A stretch of 64,000 nucleotides of DNA from Pseudoneurospora amorphoporcata (taxonomy: Eukaryota > Ascomycota > Sordariomycetes > Sordariales > Sordariaceae). The DNA lies in NCBI GenBank assembly GCA_033297205.1, contig MU859087.1, positions 181,658 to 245,657 of the forward strand, in the 5' to 3' direction. Position numbers and translations under genes: made by a program. The notes under the pieces were generated by a model, which was not told where the DNA came from, made no database searches, and saw only the letters and a list, made by a program, of their open reading frames with translations. Positions 10,832 through 23,158 of the stretch are shown piece by piece. Numbering within the stretch: position 1 is the stretch's first letter; each line of letters starts with the position of its first letter.

Positions 10832-11577
10832 TGTGATGAGTTTTGGGGGTATTTGGTGAGGTAGGTTAGACGTGGGACAAGGATTCCTCCTCGCAATCAA
10901 GCAAGGCCGGTTTGTATCGTCAACTTGAACTTGCGATGCACTGCAAACGACAACAGTGGTGATGTTACAGCAGGGCGGGAGCAATAAGAAGAAAGGACGA
11001 ATGGTTACGGTAATCCGCCTAGGCTGACGAGGGGGGCAAACCGCATCAACCTCCAGGCCTAAAAGTCACCTTGTCGTCCTAACCGTGGCCGACCGAGGGC
11101 GCATGCGGCAGGCGAGCGGCGGCCCGGGCAGCTCCCCGCTTGTCCACTGCGGTGCGCCGCGTGCTAAACAGACAGTGCACATAGTGGAGACCCCTCAGTC
11201 GGCCAACCACAAATTATGTCAGCAGGTTTTTATGGCTCGGTTTTGGGGGAGTGAAACCCCTGCGCTTGAGCACTGATTCACGGCTGGGTGGGCTCTACGT
11301 GTGGTGAGCGTTCAGATTGGAGAACTTTTTTTTTACCCGTGTTCGACGGCCGGCCGAGTCTGAACGAGAACCCATCCGATCAACGCGCGACTCCGACCGG
11401 GACCCCGAGCAGCTTCCCACCCCGCGACCACCGGCTCACCACCTGCCCGTCCGATTTCCCTCACTCCATCCTATCCTTGGCAGGGCCTCCAGACGGCGCA
11501 CACACACGGAACCTGGGCCCCCAGCACTGTCAACATCCGGTTGTCGAGCCGATCATCACCCATAAAATATATCGCCC
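10832..11577. promoter_or_regulatory. Divergent promoter region, complex I subunit / mL44
   Basis: The 746 bp between two start codons pointing apart; both products go to mitochondria. The side next to mL44 is C-rich, as is usual for fungal 5' leaders. No single motif can be assigned with confidence. Confidence 0.5.
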
Positions 11578-12903
11578 ATGAAGAGGATAGCAACGCCCAG
11601 CTTGACGAGCCGGCTGCTCGTCGCCGCTCGCTCCGGAGCGTCGCCCGCCACTGCCGCCCTCCGATCCCGATCCGTAATCTCAGTACGATCGCAATCGACA
11701 GCTGCCCTCGCCCAGCACGATGCATCCCACGACCTCAACAATGGCCGGTTCCCCCCTCTTGAGCCCCTCCCCCCCGCGGCCGAGTCCCTACCGTCGCCCC
11801 TCCCCGAACGGGCCTTGACCTCGGCCAAGCTGGCCGCCCTCCACGCCCGTTTGAACCTCTCGCCCAAGATTCCCCTACAGACATTGGCAAGGACACTGGT
11901 CGACGCCTCGGCCGACGAGAACCCGCAGTTCAACAACGCCAACCTCGCCTTCGTTGGCCAGACCCTCATCAACTACCACATTGCCGAATGGCTCCTCTGC
12001 AAATACCCCCGCCTACCCCAGGGAATTCTCTTCAGTGCCATGAAGGCTTATGCCGGACCCAAGCCCTTGCTCCAGATTGCGCGGTCATGGGGTGTCGATA
12101 CCGCCGCGGTGCCCGGCGGCGAGGTGGATCCCGGTCTTCTGCAGTTCGATGCCCTCAAGCCCGGCATCTCGATCACAAATTTCGGCTACAAGCGTACGGA
12201 GCTTGCGTACCTCGAGAAATTCAAGTGGCGCCGCGGAATGGCCTCGCGTGTCGTTCTCGACGACGACTTTGGTGATGTCGTGCGCAGCGACCCCAAGGTT
12301 GCCGCCGACCTGGAGAGGGCGATGGAAGAGCAGGATCGGGACAAGACTCCCGACGAGGAGGAGGCCGAGGTTATGGCCAATGAGAAGGAGCAGGACCAGG
12401 ACGTGAGCTACGACCGCTACGGGAACCCCGACACCCGGGCCTCTGCCGAGCGCGCCCACGCCTACTTTGTGCGCGCCGTCGTCGGTGCCATCTACGCCCA
12501 CTGCGGCCGCGAGTCCGCCAAGGCCTTCGTCAAGGGGCACATCATGTCTCGCACCCTCGACATCGCCAAGCTCTTCGAATTCAAGTACCCCACCCGCGAG
12601 CTCGCCGCGCTCTGCGCCCGTGAGAACTTCGAGCCCCCTGTGGCTCGCCTCATTTCCGAAACGGGTCGCCAGTCGCGCACCCCCGTCTTCGTTGTTGGTA
12701 TCTACAGTGGAAGCGATAAGCTCGGCGAGGGTGCCGCCGCCTCTCTCGACCACGCCCGTTTCAAGGCCGCCATGAACGCCCTGAAGGCCTGGTATCTCTA
12801 CAGCCCCGGCGAGAACCCTCGGGTACCCAGCGACATGCTCGAGGATGGTGCCAAGCCCTGGACGCCAGCATACATCGATATGGGTGAGGTTATCTCCCGC
12901 TAA
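11578..12903 (+). CDS. mrpl3: Mitochondrial large-subunit ribosomal protein mL44 (Mrpl3), RNase III-like
   Basis: A single exon of 441 residues. The first 45 residues are rich in Arg, Ser and Ala with no acidic residues, as in a mitochondrial targeting peptide. An RNase III-type fold follows (about 80-180, with NLAFVGQTLINYHIAEWLLCKYPRL split around the helix bundle), then a central acidic insert (DKTPDEEEAEV) and a C-terminal dsRNA-binding-like domain with LDHARFKAAMNALKAWYLY. Family members have lost catalytic activity and serve as structural proteins of the 54S subunit; I infer the same here because the canonical RNase III signature is not seen. The start at 11578 is the first ATG in frame and directly precedes the targeting sequence. 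A 344-codon ORF on the opposite strand is a shadow of this gene. Confidence 0.9.
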   Translation: MKRIATPSLTSRLLVAARSGASPATAALRSRSVISVRSQSTAALAQHDASHDLNNGRFPPLEPLPPAAESLPSPLPERALTSAKLAALHARLNLSPKIPLQTLARTLVDASADENPQFNNANLAFVGQTLINYHIAEWLLCKYPRLPQGILFSAMKAYAGPKPLLQIARSWGVDTAAVPGGEVDPGLLQFDALKPGISITNFGYKRTELAYLEKFKWRRGMASRVVLDDDFGDVVRSDPKVAADLERAMEEQDRDKTPDEEEAEVMANEKEQDQDVSYDRYGNPDTRASAERAHAYFVRAVVGAIYAHCGRESAKAFVKGHIMSRTLDIAKLFEFKYPTRELAALCARENFEPPVARLISETGRQSRTPVFVVGIYSGSDKLGEGAAASLDHARFKAAMNALKAWYLYSPGENPRVPSDMLEDGAKPWTPAYIDMGEVISR

Positions 12904-14792
12904 GCGGGAACCAGCTCGGCGATGGGGAAGGGCGGGAATAGCAGGGGAGAGTAAAGGCATTGGGAAGTGTGTGAAACGAAAGAGAAATAGAGACGAGCAG
13001 GCGGCCTTCTTGGACTCTCGTTTTTTTTGTTTTTTTTTGCTGTGCGGCCCATCAACTCGGACCGGCTGTCCCCCCTTTATGGGAAACGACGCAAGAGAAC
13101 CGGTAGGGAAAATCAACAAGTGGATGCTGGTGGTGTGGTATAAAAACCCGCCTACTTGTCCTCACCCTGTCATTGTCCCGAGGACGGGAAATTGTCATGC
13201 GGAGGTGGGGATGTGGAATAAGATGATTCACGCTCATCTGTATTCTTCCCCTTGTCATTCTACTGTTTCTTGCTCCTTTTGCCGAAGACAGATGTTGTAT
13301 ACAAACTTGCGCGCAACGGGCATACATACATATACACACGCAGACACACACGGCCCCACCACATATACCAAGTAGAAGGGGATGAGGGTTGGACGGGATT
13401 GGGATCACGGCTGATTGGTGGCTGCTTGGCTTTGCTTTCGGGATGGAAACACAATCATGCATTTGTGTTTTCTTTCTCAGTGTATAATATCAAAAAAGTA
13501 GCCGGGGCCAGGGGGAGGGAAGGGAAGGTCATTTGTATATGTAGCATTAAGAAGTCAAATTTTTACGAGGCATCAACGAAGTACATGACAGGATAATCCT
13601 TCCTGACGGAGGAAACATACATGCACCACATGTCACAAGTTTTCAAGATGTGTACTCGTTTTTTTCATACTGCACCACCGCCATCGAAAAGGACTCGGAC
13701 TGAAGGGAACACAGAACCTGCAAGAGCAAAAATTAGACGAAAGGACCAAAGCTCCTCGGTGGAAGCTTGCGCGCCTCCCATCTACTTACTTCATACAGAC
13801 CAGAGCCGAACCAGTAGAGGTAGCTCCTTCCTTCCTTCAATCATTCAATCCCTCCTTCCTCTCATCTTCCCTTCTATCACATCGGGCCTTTCCACTGCCC
13901 TGGGGCAATAGAGGTATGCAAAGTGTACTCCTCCACATACTCGTGGCAAGTGGCAACAAAAGAACAAAACTTAAAAAATGTTTAAGAAGAAGCGCGGTTG
14001 CCGCAGTGGTCAAGGCATCCCACTGTCCATTTCGAGTTGAAATCCCGACGAATATCTTGTCAAAGACCGAGCATCACTCTCGGCGCAAAATGTCAAAGAG
14101 AAGAGATCCATCAGCTACAGGTTCGAACTCTGAAAGGTGTAAAGTTGTCTGTCTCTTCCTTTTCTTCTTTGGCCTTTTCTCTTTTGTATCTTTCCTAGGA
14201 GAGGGAGATGAACTTCGATGAAAAAGGACATAGGAAAGTGAATTACCCTCACTATCATTCTTCCAACCTTCTACCCATTCCCTTTCCATACCCAACTACT
14301 GCTTGACAACTTGACCGAAATCCTTGCAAAGTTCTTGATACTCGAAATCCTATCCACTGCTATACTTTGTAACCTCGCGTTTAAAGGTAACTGAATTATG
14401 ATTGTTTGGTTCGTTAGGGGTTAGCAATTCGGAGCGCGAATTTTTGTAGCGTGCTGTAAGTACAATCAACAGTCACGTTTGACGGATCCCTCAAACGGAC
14501 CGGCTGGCATTCATTGCGTGCAAGTACTGATAAAGTCTTTTCAGTGTTAGGTGCGTGTAGGAAAGGGTGAATGCGTCTTGGGTGTTATCTTGAACATCAA
14601 CATTAGGTATCTCTAGCAAGGCCCCGCTTCATCTCCATGGCATAACCTGCCTGTTATGCTCTTCCTACTTTTGGGGTATAACCATCCGGCCTCTATCTCA
14701 TCCATCATAATCCATCCCTTTTTTCGTAACCGATTCCTACCCTCTTCATCGCAAGACAGTTTGGCTGGAAAAAGAGACACAAACATGCCCGC
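12904..14792. other. Intergenic between convergent mL44 and phospholipase genes
   Basis: Both 3' flanks face each other here. T-rich tracts occur at 13021-13038, and (CA)-rich sequence at 13321-13350. Nothing looks like a gene. A tRNA-like A-box and B-box pair near 14000-14120 was examined and rejected. Confidence 0.5.
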
Positions 14793-17303
14793 TCAACTGA
14801 AGTGATCCCCCTCCGCCAGCGTACGCTCAATCCCCAATTTAACCCTCCTCTTCTGCCTCTCCTCCGCCATGCTCTGCTCCATCTCCTGTCTCCTCTTCTT
14901 CTTGCGCTCATACACCGCCCTCACCGTCGCCCGAATTTTCTCTTTCCCTTCGTCATAGTTCGCCCTTGCGAGGGCCACAACCTGATCAACCTGCTCCGGC
15001 GTGTACACAAAGTTCCAAGTGCTCATGTAACCGCTAGAGGCCGGGTCAACGGAACCGGGAACCTTCTCGTTGGCGAGGAACGGCATGTACACAACCGCAA
15101 TGCCGGCGTCCGGCTCCATGAGCTTCCACGACGAGCTATCGTCTACCGGTGGCGGTGGTGGGGTGTCGGTACGTCGCTCCTGAGTCGTCCCGACCCAGAC
15201 GGTGCAGTAGCCGAGCTCGTTGGCGGTTTGGTCGTATTTCTCCTGCTGGCTCATCAGACTCTTGTCGCTGCCGCCTTCGGGCTTCACGTTGGGGTCATCG
15301 GCATGTCGGCGGGCTTGATCGGCTTTGGCTTCAGCGAGCTTATTATCGGCTTCGGCCTCTGTGGATTCTTCCGCCTCCTTCAACTCCTCGGCCGTCGTTG
15401 AGGCCGATGCAGAGGGCCTGGGCCAACCGGCCCCTATTGGCCATCCCTTGATACCCCTTTGCTTTGCATAACCCTCGACAACGGAGAGCCAGTTGTCCGT
15501 CTTGATATCGGCAGAGGCATCGAATGCGACTATGACATCGACGTTGCGACCTGGCCGCAGTAGGGGATAGATGGGAAGGTTGTTGGACATGCCAGAGTCC
15601 ATGAGTTGGATATAATCCAAATCGTAAGCGAGCCGAGGAACCGTTCTTGGAAGCTTGCCATTCATTCCATGGATGAAGTTCGGGATTGTCGCCGGGTCGA
15701 TTGGATGAACCTTGCTGAGATCCTCATTGTGACCCCATATCAGGTTGTCTACAGCCTGGAAACCACCAAGGCTTTGAATCAAAGGGCGGATTTCCCGGTA
15801 GTAATGGCTCAGTGTTGCGCAGAACGCACTACCCCATATCCCCAGGAGTACGGGCAACCTAATTTCGGGAAGATAGAAGCCTTCTGTCGTAGGAAGGTTG
15901 ACACCATTTTGAAACCTCCTGCCCATGGCCCAGGTAGGGATACCGGCAGCGAACTCTTCGCAGAAAAGTTCAAACGGGGTCATCTCGAACCATTGGAACC
16001 ATGCTTCTTTCTTTGCTTGAGCTTTGGCCGTCTCCGAAGCATGAGACTGTTCGTTGCCGCCGGCATCGTCAAGCTCCGGAATTTCGTGACGTACAGCTGT
16101 ATAAATGGGCATGGGATTTTGTCCATAGCGAATGTACTCTTGTTGGTTGGATAGCTTGAAGTCTTTCGCGTTAACGCCGAGTTCCCCCCTGGGAATGAAC
16201 AACCTGGCCGCTAGCAGCATCCCGTAAGCATCAACGAGCCCAAAGTCGGCTTCTGGATCGCCCTTCAGCTTTTCCACCATGGCCGTCAGTAGTAACTTGT
16301 TCGTAGGGGCAGACAGAATAGACGAGAAGGCAGTAGGCGGGTAGGCAATATGGATGCCGAGACGTGCTTTTAGGTGGTTAATAGTCCGCTGAAAATCACC
16401 GCCCGAAAGCGAGGAAAAGTACAGAGCCTGAAGCCAACAGGAACCGCTGACGCCAGATGTATACGTAACAATGTCAAAGAGTCCGTCCTCAGCCGCCGCC
16501 ATGTATGATCCGGTTCCAGCGACGAGCGCCCTGAGACCACCGCCAGAGCCACATATGGCGATAGTGGGAACGTCTTCCGGGTTGATGTCTTCTTCTTTGA
16601 CGCCAAGATAGTGAGCCAAGGCAACGGCTGTGATCTTTTTCCTGCGTGCCAGGAAGGTTTTCTCTTCGTCGCAAAGGTCCTCGGAAACGCGGACCTTGGC
16701 AGAGTACTGGACTTCAGGATTGACGGCGGGATCGCGCGCCTCCTCCCAGATCTCAGCGGCGAGAGAACCTGGGGCCATGTTGAGCTCCCGTTGGAGCTTT
16801 CTGATGTAGCCGGGAATGAGTTTGGACCACTCGGGAAGAACCAAATCGACCAGCTTGTTGGACAATTTTCCTGCTTCGGCCGAGGTCACGGCCGAGAAGC
16901 CTTCGAAGCCATCGACGAGTTTGGACCAGGTACCATGGTCGTCGATCTTGCCGTGAGATTCAAGCTCCTGAGGGGGGAGCTCTGTATTGCTCGATCGGTC
17001 AGTCTTGGCAGTCTTGTCGGTTGAGTCGAAAGCCTGGAGAATATCAGCCGTCGGGTTGAGCGAGAAAAGAAGCAAGGGGCCGAGGAGTACCGCCGAGAGG
17101 GATCGAGGGACCCGGGTCTTTGATTTGGGCTTGTCGTCGCCTGAAGCGAAGAAGCCAGTTCGGGCCTGTTGGATGGGTAACAGGGAGGTTTTGATTCTCA
17201 TGGACGCTCTCGAGATGGCGCTATTTTGTGCATGAGACCTTGCCAGGAGAGATCGGCGACCCGTTGATGAGATGGCAAAGGTTAATTGGGCCAGCCGCGC
17301 CAT
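14793..17303 (-). CDS. plaA: cPLA2-like phospholipase A2 (PlaA type), probably mitochondrial
   Basis: A single exon of 836 residues; the Aspergillus nidulans PlaA family is about the same length. The catalytic domain shows the oxyanion Gly-rich loop CGSGGGLRAL (about 251-260), the nucleophile motif SGVSGSCW with Ser286, and the second half of the Ser/Asp dyad in LMDSGMSNN (Asp569). This is the group IV PLA2 arrangement, which hydrolyses sn-2 acyl chains and lysophospholipids. The first 50 residues are Arg/Ser rich without acidic residues and are followed by a hydrophobic stretch (about 70-84), which suggests import into mitochondria with an inner-membrane anchor. The C-terminus ends in a charged coiled region (YERKKKRRQEMEQSMAEERQ split around Glu). 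Residues 640-690 form a low-complexity Ala/Glu/Lys insert. Symbol given by similarity to PlaA. Confidence 0.88.
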   Translation of the reverse strand: MARLAQLTFAISSTGRRSLLARSHAQNSAISRASMRIKTSLLPIQQARTGFFASGDDKPKSKTRVPRSLSAVLLGPLLLFSLNPTADILQAFDSTDKTAKTDRSSNTELPPQELESHGKIDDHGTWSKLVDGFEGFSAVTSAEAGKLSNKLVDLVLPEWSKLIPGYIRKLQRELNMAPGSLAAEIWEEARDPAVNPEVQYSAKVRVSEDLCDEEKTFLARRKKITAVALAHYLGVKEEDINPEDVPTIAICGSGGGLRALVAGTGSYMAAAEDGLFDIVTYTSGVSGSCWLQALYFSSLSGGDFQRTINHLKARLGIHIAYPPTAFSSILSAPTNKLLLTAMVEKLKGDPEADFGLVDAYGMLLAARLFIPRGELGVNAKDFKLSNQQEYIRYGQNPMPIYTAVRHEIPELDDAGGNEQSHASETAKAQAKKEAWFQWFEMTPFELFCEEFAAGIPTWAMGRRFQNGVNLPTTEGFYLPEIRLPVLLGIWGSAFCATLSHYYREIRPLIQSLGGFQAVDNLIWGHNEDLSKVHPIDPATIPNFIHGMNGKLPRTVPRLAYDLDYIQLMDSGMSNNLPIYPLLRPGRNVDVIVAFDASADIKTDNWLSVVEGYAKQRGIKGWPIGAGWPRPSASASTTAEELKEAEESTEAEADNKLAEAKADQARRHADDPNVKPEGGSDKSLMSQQEKYDQTANELGYCTVWVGTTQERRTDTPPPPPVDDSSSWKLMEPDAGIAVVYMPFLANEKVPGSVDPASSGYMSTWNFVYTPEQVDQVVALARANYDEGKEKIRATVRAVYERKKKRRQEMEQSMAEERQKRRVKLGIERTLAEGDHFS

Positions 17304-20300
17304 CTTCGCGGTTGCTGGTGCGTTGCAGTCTCTCCGCTGACAAGGCTAGTGGAAATGTCGAATATGCGATGCGGCGCGATGCGGGTTGAAATCGGATGTC
17401 ACCAAAGTCAAGCTGGTGTTGCGCGCAGTCTCGAATTACTTGTGAAGGGACGGGAGGGAGCTAGGGAGGAACCTGGAGTCCTTTATCAACGGCAGGTCTC
17501 GACACGATTCTTGTTTGGTTATTGCTCCCGTTCAACAGGCATCATGTTGGCCGAAAAGCGCCGGGTCCGCTTGACGAGGCAGGTTGGGTTATTTAACGAC
17601 CTTCCTAGTCTTTCCGTCCAAGTTCCATCGTCGGCAGCTTAGTTGTGATTCCACGAGCTGGAGTTTGGGTTGATTCAAGTTGTGTTGCGATTCTGACATC
17701 ATAACTATGGGGCTTGGAAGTTGGAGGGGCCGGCCGTCTACCACCCAGCAACCTTTAACTGTAGTGTACCTTCCGTGCAAGCCCGATAAGCGACCGAGAG
17801 CCTCGAGATGTCCCATGTTCACTTCCCTTATCTCATATAGAATAGTCTTTGGGCAAGAACTGAAGGACCTGATATTTCACATGTCTAAGGTACAGTAGGT
17901 TTTTTTTGCCTCTACCATGTCCCCGCCGTCTATTAGCTCAGTTGTGTCGGGAAACACTCCGGACATTCCAACTTGCCAGACTTTTTGTTCGATCCAACAC
18001 TGGAATTTGGAGCCAGCCAATGTGAATGTGTTGACTACAGTGTATAGGTAGAAGTATGTACTCGTCAGGGCTGTAGTGGATCTTAAAAACACTATCATTT
18101 TCTCCAGTATGTGATTTCATAGGTACCTAGGTACTGCTGACAAGTGAGACCTTGCATCTGCCTACAGTAATTACCTCTAAAAGTGCATGTACCTAAAAGT
18201 ACATAAAGCCTTCCAAATACTGGAAATTTAGTGGTCGCAATTATCTATTTCACTTCGATGTCCACCAATACACGTGCGATGTGACTTCTTAGGAACGCCC
18301 ACAGTACTTATCGTCCGAATTTATCCTTCGCATACGGACCAAACTGACTCTCGTGGGGAGGTGGATTGTATGGGTAAGTTAATGGTGGTAAAATGTCGCC
18401 AGGATCCGAAAAACCTTTCAGGTTCCGGGTTGTATTCGTCGTAGGTACCAGAAACCGAAGAAACGACGAAGCGAAGCGTCCAAGCAGCCCAGCCCTTCCG
18501 GATGTGGGGAAGTTGACTCCGACGGGAGTTGTTTCTTTAAAAAGCCAGCGGCTCCATCCTCGTTCGCTTGTTTTGGAGGAACGGGAACTGGAGGAGCTTC
18601 CATGGGGTTTCTACGCCCACGCAGAGTGTCGGACCATCAGCGAGCCATGAGCTGGAATAGGTATGGATGAACCTCCGAATCTTGGGAGACGCTTCAGAAC
18701 GGTATAGGCACTCCAGAAAGCACCAATAATCGACATATATGCGCCCAAATGTCCAAGCCACACCGTCCCCAGGTTTTCCCATCATGGGGTAACAAAGAGG
18801 TCCCATATGTTGCTTCTCTGATGCCATCCAGGGTCTCCGGTGATCGACCACCGTGACGGCCTCGAAGAAAAGTGGTTATTGTCGACCGCACCCATCAAAA
18901 TATCCAGCCAACTCACGGGATGCACACCAAAGCACGGCGACAATAGTTGAATGCAAGCGCCCGAGGACCATCCATCCATACCATAGTAGCTTGACTGTAC
19001 CCACCACCTCATGTCTGTTTTGATAACCAGGCGGAGGCAGACGTATAAATAAAAACACACATTCTATGGTAACTGGTTTTCAGCAAAGACGAGCAGATGC
19101 TGTTTGCCCCGGGTGAAACAGTCGCTCGTCTGGTTCCAGAGTCGAGTGTAAATTTCCTAGGCGCGCTCAACCCTAGTTCCGCCTAGCCAGGCTCAGTAGG
19201 TAGGTTTTATGTGCGAATATCACGAGCAGCCAGCCAGACAAGCCCAGCATCAAATACAGAGTTGCAGAGAAGCGCGAAACAAATCAAAATGTGAGAGTGC
19301 ACCGGGATTTGGTCTCCAACAAATGCACGTAATTTAATTTTAAAGGAGCTCCTTGGCTCGTAAGGTAGCTCATTGTCACATCCGTGTTAGTACAGTGCGG
19401 ACATGGCAAATTGAGCCGAGGCGGGCATTAAAGTTCTGTGTGTTTTAAGAAAGACATGGCATCTTTGTGGCTACTCCTTTCTGCTTGCTTGTCAGATGTT
19501 TGCTCTTGTTGGTATTGCGTTCCGTCGTGGGCGCTTAGTGCATGTACTAGGACCAACACAATGGAGTAGATGGCTCAATGACTGACGATGATGTCCTTTC
19601 TCGAGACCATGTTGAGTGTTGTGTTAACAAGAAGTTTTTGAGATTGGACTTCTCGAGCCCCAGAATTCGCACTCTCGTCTTTTCTCCCAAATGCTGGGCT
19701 ATAACCATGTCCTGGCCAATCATGTGGCTGAATGGGGTGCGACCCCTGTTTATTAGTTCCCCCTTAGCATGTCCTTTCCCAACCCGTCAGGTCAGTGTGC
19801 CAGCCGGGCCACCAGCGAGCACATTGCGTTGAGCCCGCCCGTATTGCTTGTGTTTCTGGCGCGCACGCTGTGTCGGGCCTGCCGTGGCCAGCCCGGCGCC
19901 CATCCGGGTTCCAGCACCACCACCTGGCACGTCGAACTCACACTTGAACCCCTTTTGAGCTGCTCCAAACGGGACGTCGATGCACCAGCCAGATACGGGC
20001 AATCTAACACCTACCTACCTTACCTACCCAATTCTCCATACCCACCCTGCCACCCCCATCCCGTCCATCCATCTTCTTCGACTGAAGCCGCTCTGCCTGC
20101 TGCTGCTGCTGCTGCTTGTTTGCTGCTGCTGCTGCCACACTGACTGCCGTCGCACCTCACCCAAAATTTCCCATTCTTTTCTACCGGCAACAACTCAGCA
20201 TTCTCCCCATCATCACATTCTTCATTTCGTACCTTACCTTTGGCACTCTTTTCGTATTCATACGCGATCCAGCGTTACCTTTCAGATTCACCGGCCAACT

Positions 20301-21232
20301 GCCTTTGGATTCCGTACCAGGCGGCGCCCCATTGACAACTACCCAATCTTTGGCAATACGCGAACCATAGAGGTATCTACCTTACCCTACCGGCTTGCAT
20401 TCCTTCCGGTAAGTTGATGCTGCCTTGGTCGTGATCGATGCTCTCCAGACAGACACTCGCTCCTGGTCCGGCCCACGTACCGACAGCCTGCCCATCCTGC
20501 TCGACAGATACCGACCGCCTCCGGCTCTGTTGCTACTGCCCAGCCTGCTGATATCCCGTGCCCGTCGTCGTCACGAGCCCCCCTCATGGTTGCCACTGGG
20601 CTGCGCCGATACGAGACAGTTCAGCCAGCCTGTTTGTTTGCCTCCACCGCGATCCACGTTGGAGTGTTGGTGTTGGCGCTGGCAGTACCCGGGCTCGCAG
20701 GGCAAGTTGAACGGGTGGGCGGTAGCCGTCTGTCTGCACGGAGAAGGAGGAAGACCATCCATACATGCGCTCGACATGCAATTAAAGCTTCCAGCTCAAT
20801 GACTGACGCTGTCCGTTTACCTGCCAGACTTCGCGCCTTCCTTACGATCCCGAACTTTTTTTAACCCTTTCCATTCACCGTTCACCTCTTGACTCGACCG
20901 AAACATCAACATCACGGTACCTTCTGCTATAATGGGTAAGCACTTGCTTTCTGTCCTCTACTTAACGTGCCCGTTGGAGCAAGCCGCAGGAAGCATCGCC
21001 GGATCACCGACTTCGTACCTTACTCCTCGTTCCATGGCCTCAACAAAACCCGACTCAGCGCCACCCTTCGCCGACTTTCTTCCCCCTTCTCCCACCAACA
21101 TCACAGCTCGTTCTTCTGATACGATCATCACATTCGTTGTCCGCTTGCCATCTACCGTTTCTTGGGATTCGTCTTTTTTGGAAGAGAACCATCTTACCAC
21201 CCAAATACTTTTGTCCAAACGACTCCGCTACA
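17304..21232. other. Long divergent intergenic region, includes septin leader
   Basis: About 3.9 kb without a recognisable gene. From about 19980 onward the sequence is C/T-rich with a (CTG)n stretch at 20098-20140, typical of a long fungal 5' UTR. An ATGGGTAAGC at 20932 could be an upstream start with a splice donor. The section 17640-19780 shows nothing interpretable. Confidence 0.45.
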
Positions 21233-23158
21233 ATGCATTTCTCTACCATGATGCACAATGCCACCCGGGGCCGCGCCAAGAGTGTTCAGTTCGAGAAGAG
21301 CTTCGCCAGCCTTGCTGAAACCATGGATGGAAGCTCCTCGCGGGATGGTGCCGTGTCCCCCGTTCCCGCTCCCGGAACACGGACCAGCAGTTTGCCCCTT
21401 GGGGAGAATCACGAGATGATCAATAAGGCTCTACGCCGATACAAGAGCTTGCTGGAAATAGAGGAACCGGCCCCAAAGTTGCCAATGACCCAACGACTCT
21501 CGTACGACGAGCTATACCCCAAGGCTACGGATCCGGTTGTGTCCCAGGAGCTACCACGGAGGCGGCCTTTATCCTCTACTAGTTGAGAGCTCCGCGCGCT
21601 TGACTGGATATACATTACATACTTTTGGGCACAAGATGACGGACTGTCAGGCTAACATTTGCTCTATGACAGCTTCGAACGGTATTCCCACCTCTCCCCC
21701 TATTAGGGCGGCTCCCGTACCTCAGTCACCGACTGCCCAGCCATTGCCATCTCAGACGAAACATCAAGATGCTTCTGGTTCTGACACCGTTGGTGCAGCT
21801 CTCCCTTCTACCCTGAGCGACAACCGAAACATTGTCCGAAGGAAGCTTACGGGCTACGTTGGTTTTGCCAACCTTCCCAACCAATGGCACCGCAAGAGTG
21901 TCCGCAAGGGCTTCAACTTCAATGTCATGGTTGTTGGTATGTAACTGCCTTTCTGTCCGTTGAAGGAGGTTTACTAATTCCTGAACTGCAGGTGAATCGG
22001 GACTTGGAAAGTCGACCCTCGTTAACACTCTTTTCAACACTTCGCTGTACCCTCCCAAGGAGCGCAAGGGACCTAGCCTCGACATTGTTCCCAAGACTGT
22101 CACCATTCAATCTATCAGCGCCGATATCGAAGAGGCTGGTGTTCGCCTCCGTTTGACCGTCGTTGATACTCCCGGCTTCGGCGACTTTGTCAACAACGAC
22201 GAGTCTTGGCGTCCTATTGTGGACAACATTGAGCAGCGCTTCGATGCTTACCTGGATGCCGAAAACAAGGTGAACCGCATGAACATTGTGGACAACAGGA
22301 TCCATGCCTGTGTCTTTTTCATCCAGCCCACTGGGCACTCTCTCAAGCCCCTCGATATCGAGGTCATGAAGCGTCTCCACACCAAGGTCAACTTGATTCC
22401 CGTCATTGCCAAGTCGGATACTCTCACCGACGACGAGATTGCTGCTTTTAAGGCTAGAGTAAGTCTTCCCAGCCAGGCTTGTTCTGCGATCAATACTGAC
22501 TGTTTTTTCTTTCCCACAGATTCTTGCGGATATCAAGTACCACAAGGTGCAAATCTTTGAGGGCCCACGCTACGAGCTTGACGACGAGGAGACCATTGCG
22601 GAGAACAACGAGATCATGTCCAAGGTCCCCTTCGCTGTTGTCGGTGCGACCAACGAGATCACAAACGCCGATGGCCGTAAGGTTCGCGGTCGCCGTTACC
22701 CTTGGGGTGTGATTGAGGTGGACAACGAGGAGCACTGCGACTTTGTGAAGCTCCGCCAGATGCTCATTCGTACTCACATGGAGGAGCTCAAGGAGCACAC
22801 CAACAACGTCCTTTACGAGAACTATCGCACGGACAAGTTGATCGCTATGGGCGTCTCTCAAGATCCAAGCGTCTTCAAGGAGGTGAACCCAGCCGTCAAG
22901 CAAGAGGAAGAGCGCGCCCTCCACGAACAGAAGCTTGCGAAGATGGAAGCCGAAATGAAGATGGTCTTCCAGCAAAAGGTTGCTGAAAAGGAATCCAAGC
23001 TGAAACAGAGCGAAGAGGAGCTGTATGCTCGTCATAGGGAGATGAAGGAGCAGCTGGAGCGCCAACGACAGGAGCTCGAGGAGAAGAAGTCCCGAATCGA
23101 AAGTGGGCGGCCAATTGAGAAAGAGCCGACGAAGAGGAAGGGATTCTCTCTCCGATAA
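21233..23158 (+). CDS. cdc3: Septin, Cdc3 group (AspB-like)
   Basis: Four exons: 21233-21581, 21673-21936, 21992-22458 and 22520-23158, about 572 residues. The GTPase core has the P-loop GESGLGKST, DTPGFGD (G3) and AKSD (G4), then the septin unique element ending in RGRRYPWGVIEV. The C-terminus is a long coiled coil of Glu/Lys/Gln heptads (EEERALHEQKLAKMEAEM). The LTGYVGFANLPNQWHRKS entry to the GTPase is the Cdc3/AspB type. Septins of this group form hetero-oligomeric filaments at septa and hyphal tips. The first exon is uncertain: it joins in frame through a GTTGAG donor with a GCTAAC branch site, but two in-frame ATGs lying inside intron 1 (21637 and 21667) would give a shorter, more typical N-terminus without that exon. 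The exons from 21673 on are secure. Confidence 0.9.

Noticed and set aside
12085..13119. Long minus-strand ORF (344 codons) opposite mL44
   Set aside because: It is the antisense of a GC-rich coding exon, composed of Gly/Val/Leu shadow codons with no recognisable product.
13995..14125. tRNA-like sequence (TTGCCGCAGTGGTCAAGGC A-box, GGTTCGAACTC B-box)
   Set aside because: No acceptor stem pairs, the D-arm has an extra base and no anticodon arm can be folded even allowing an intron.
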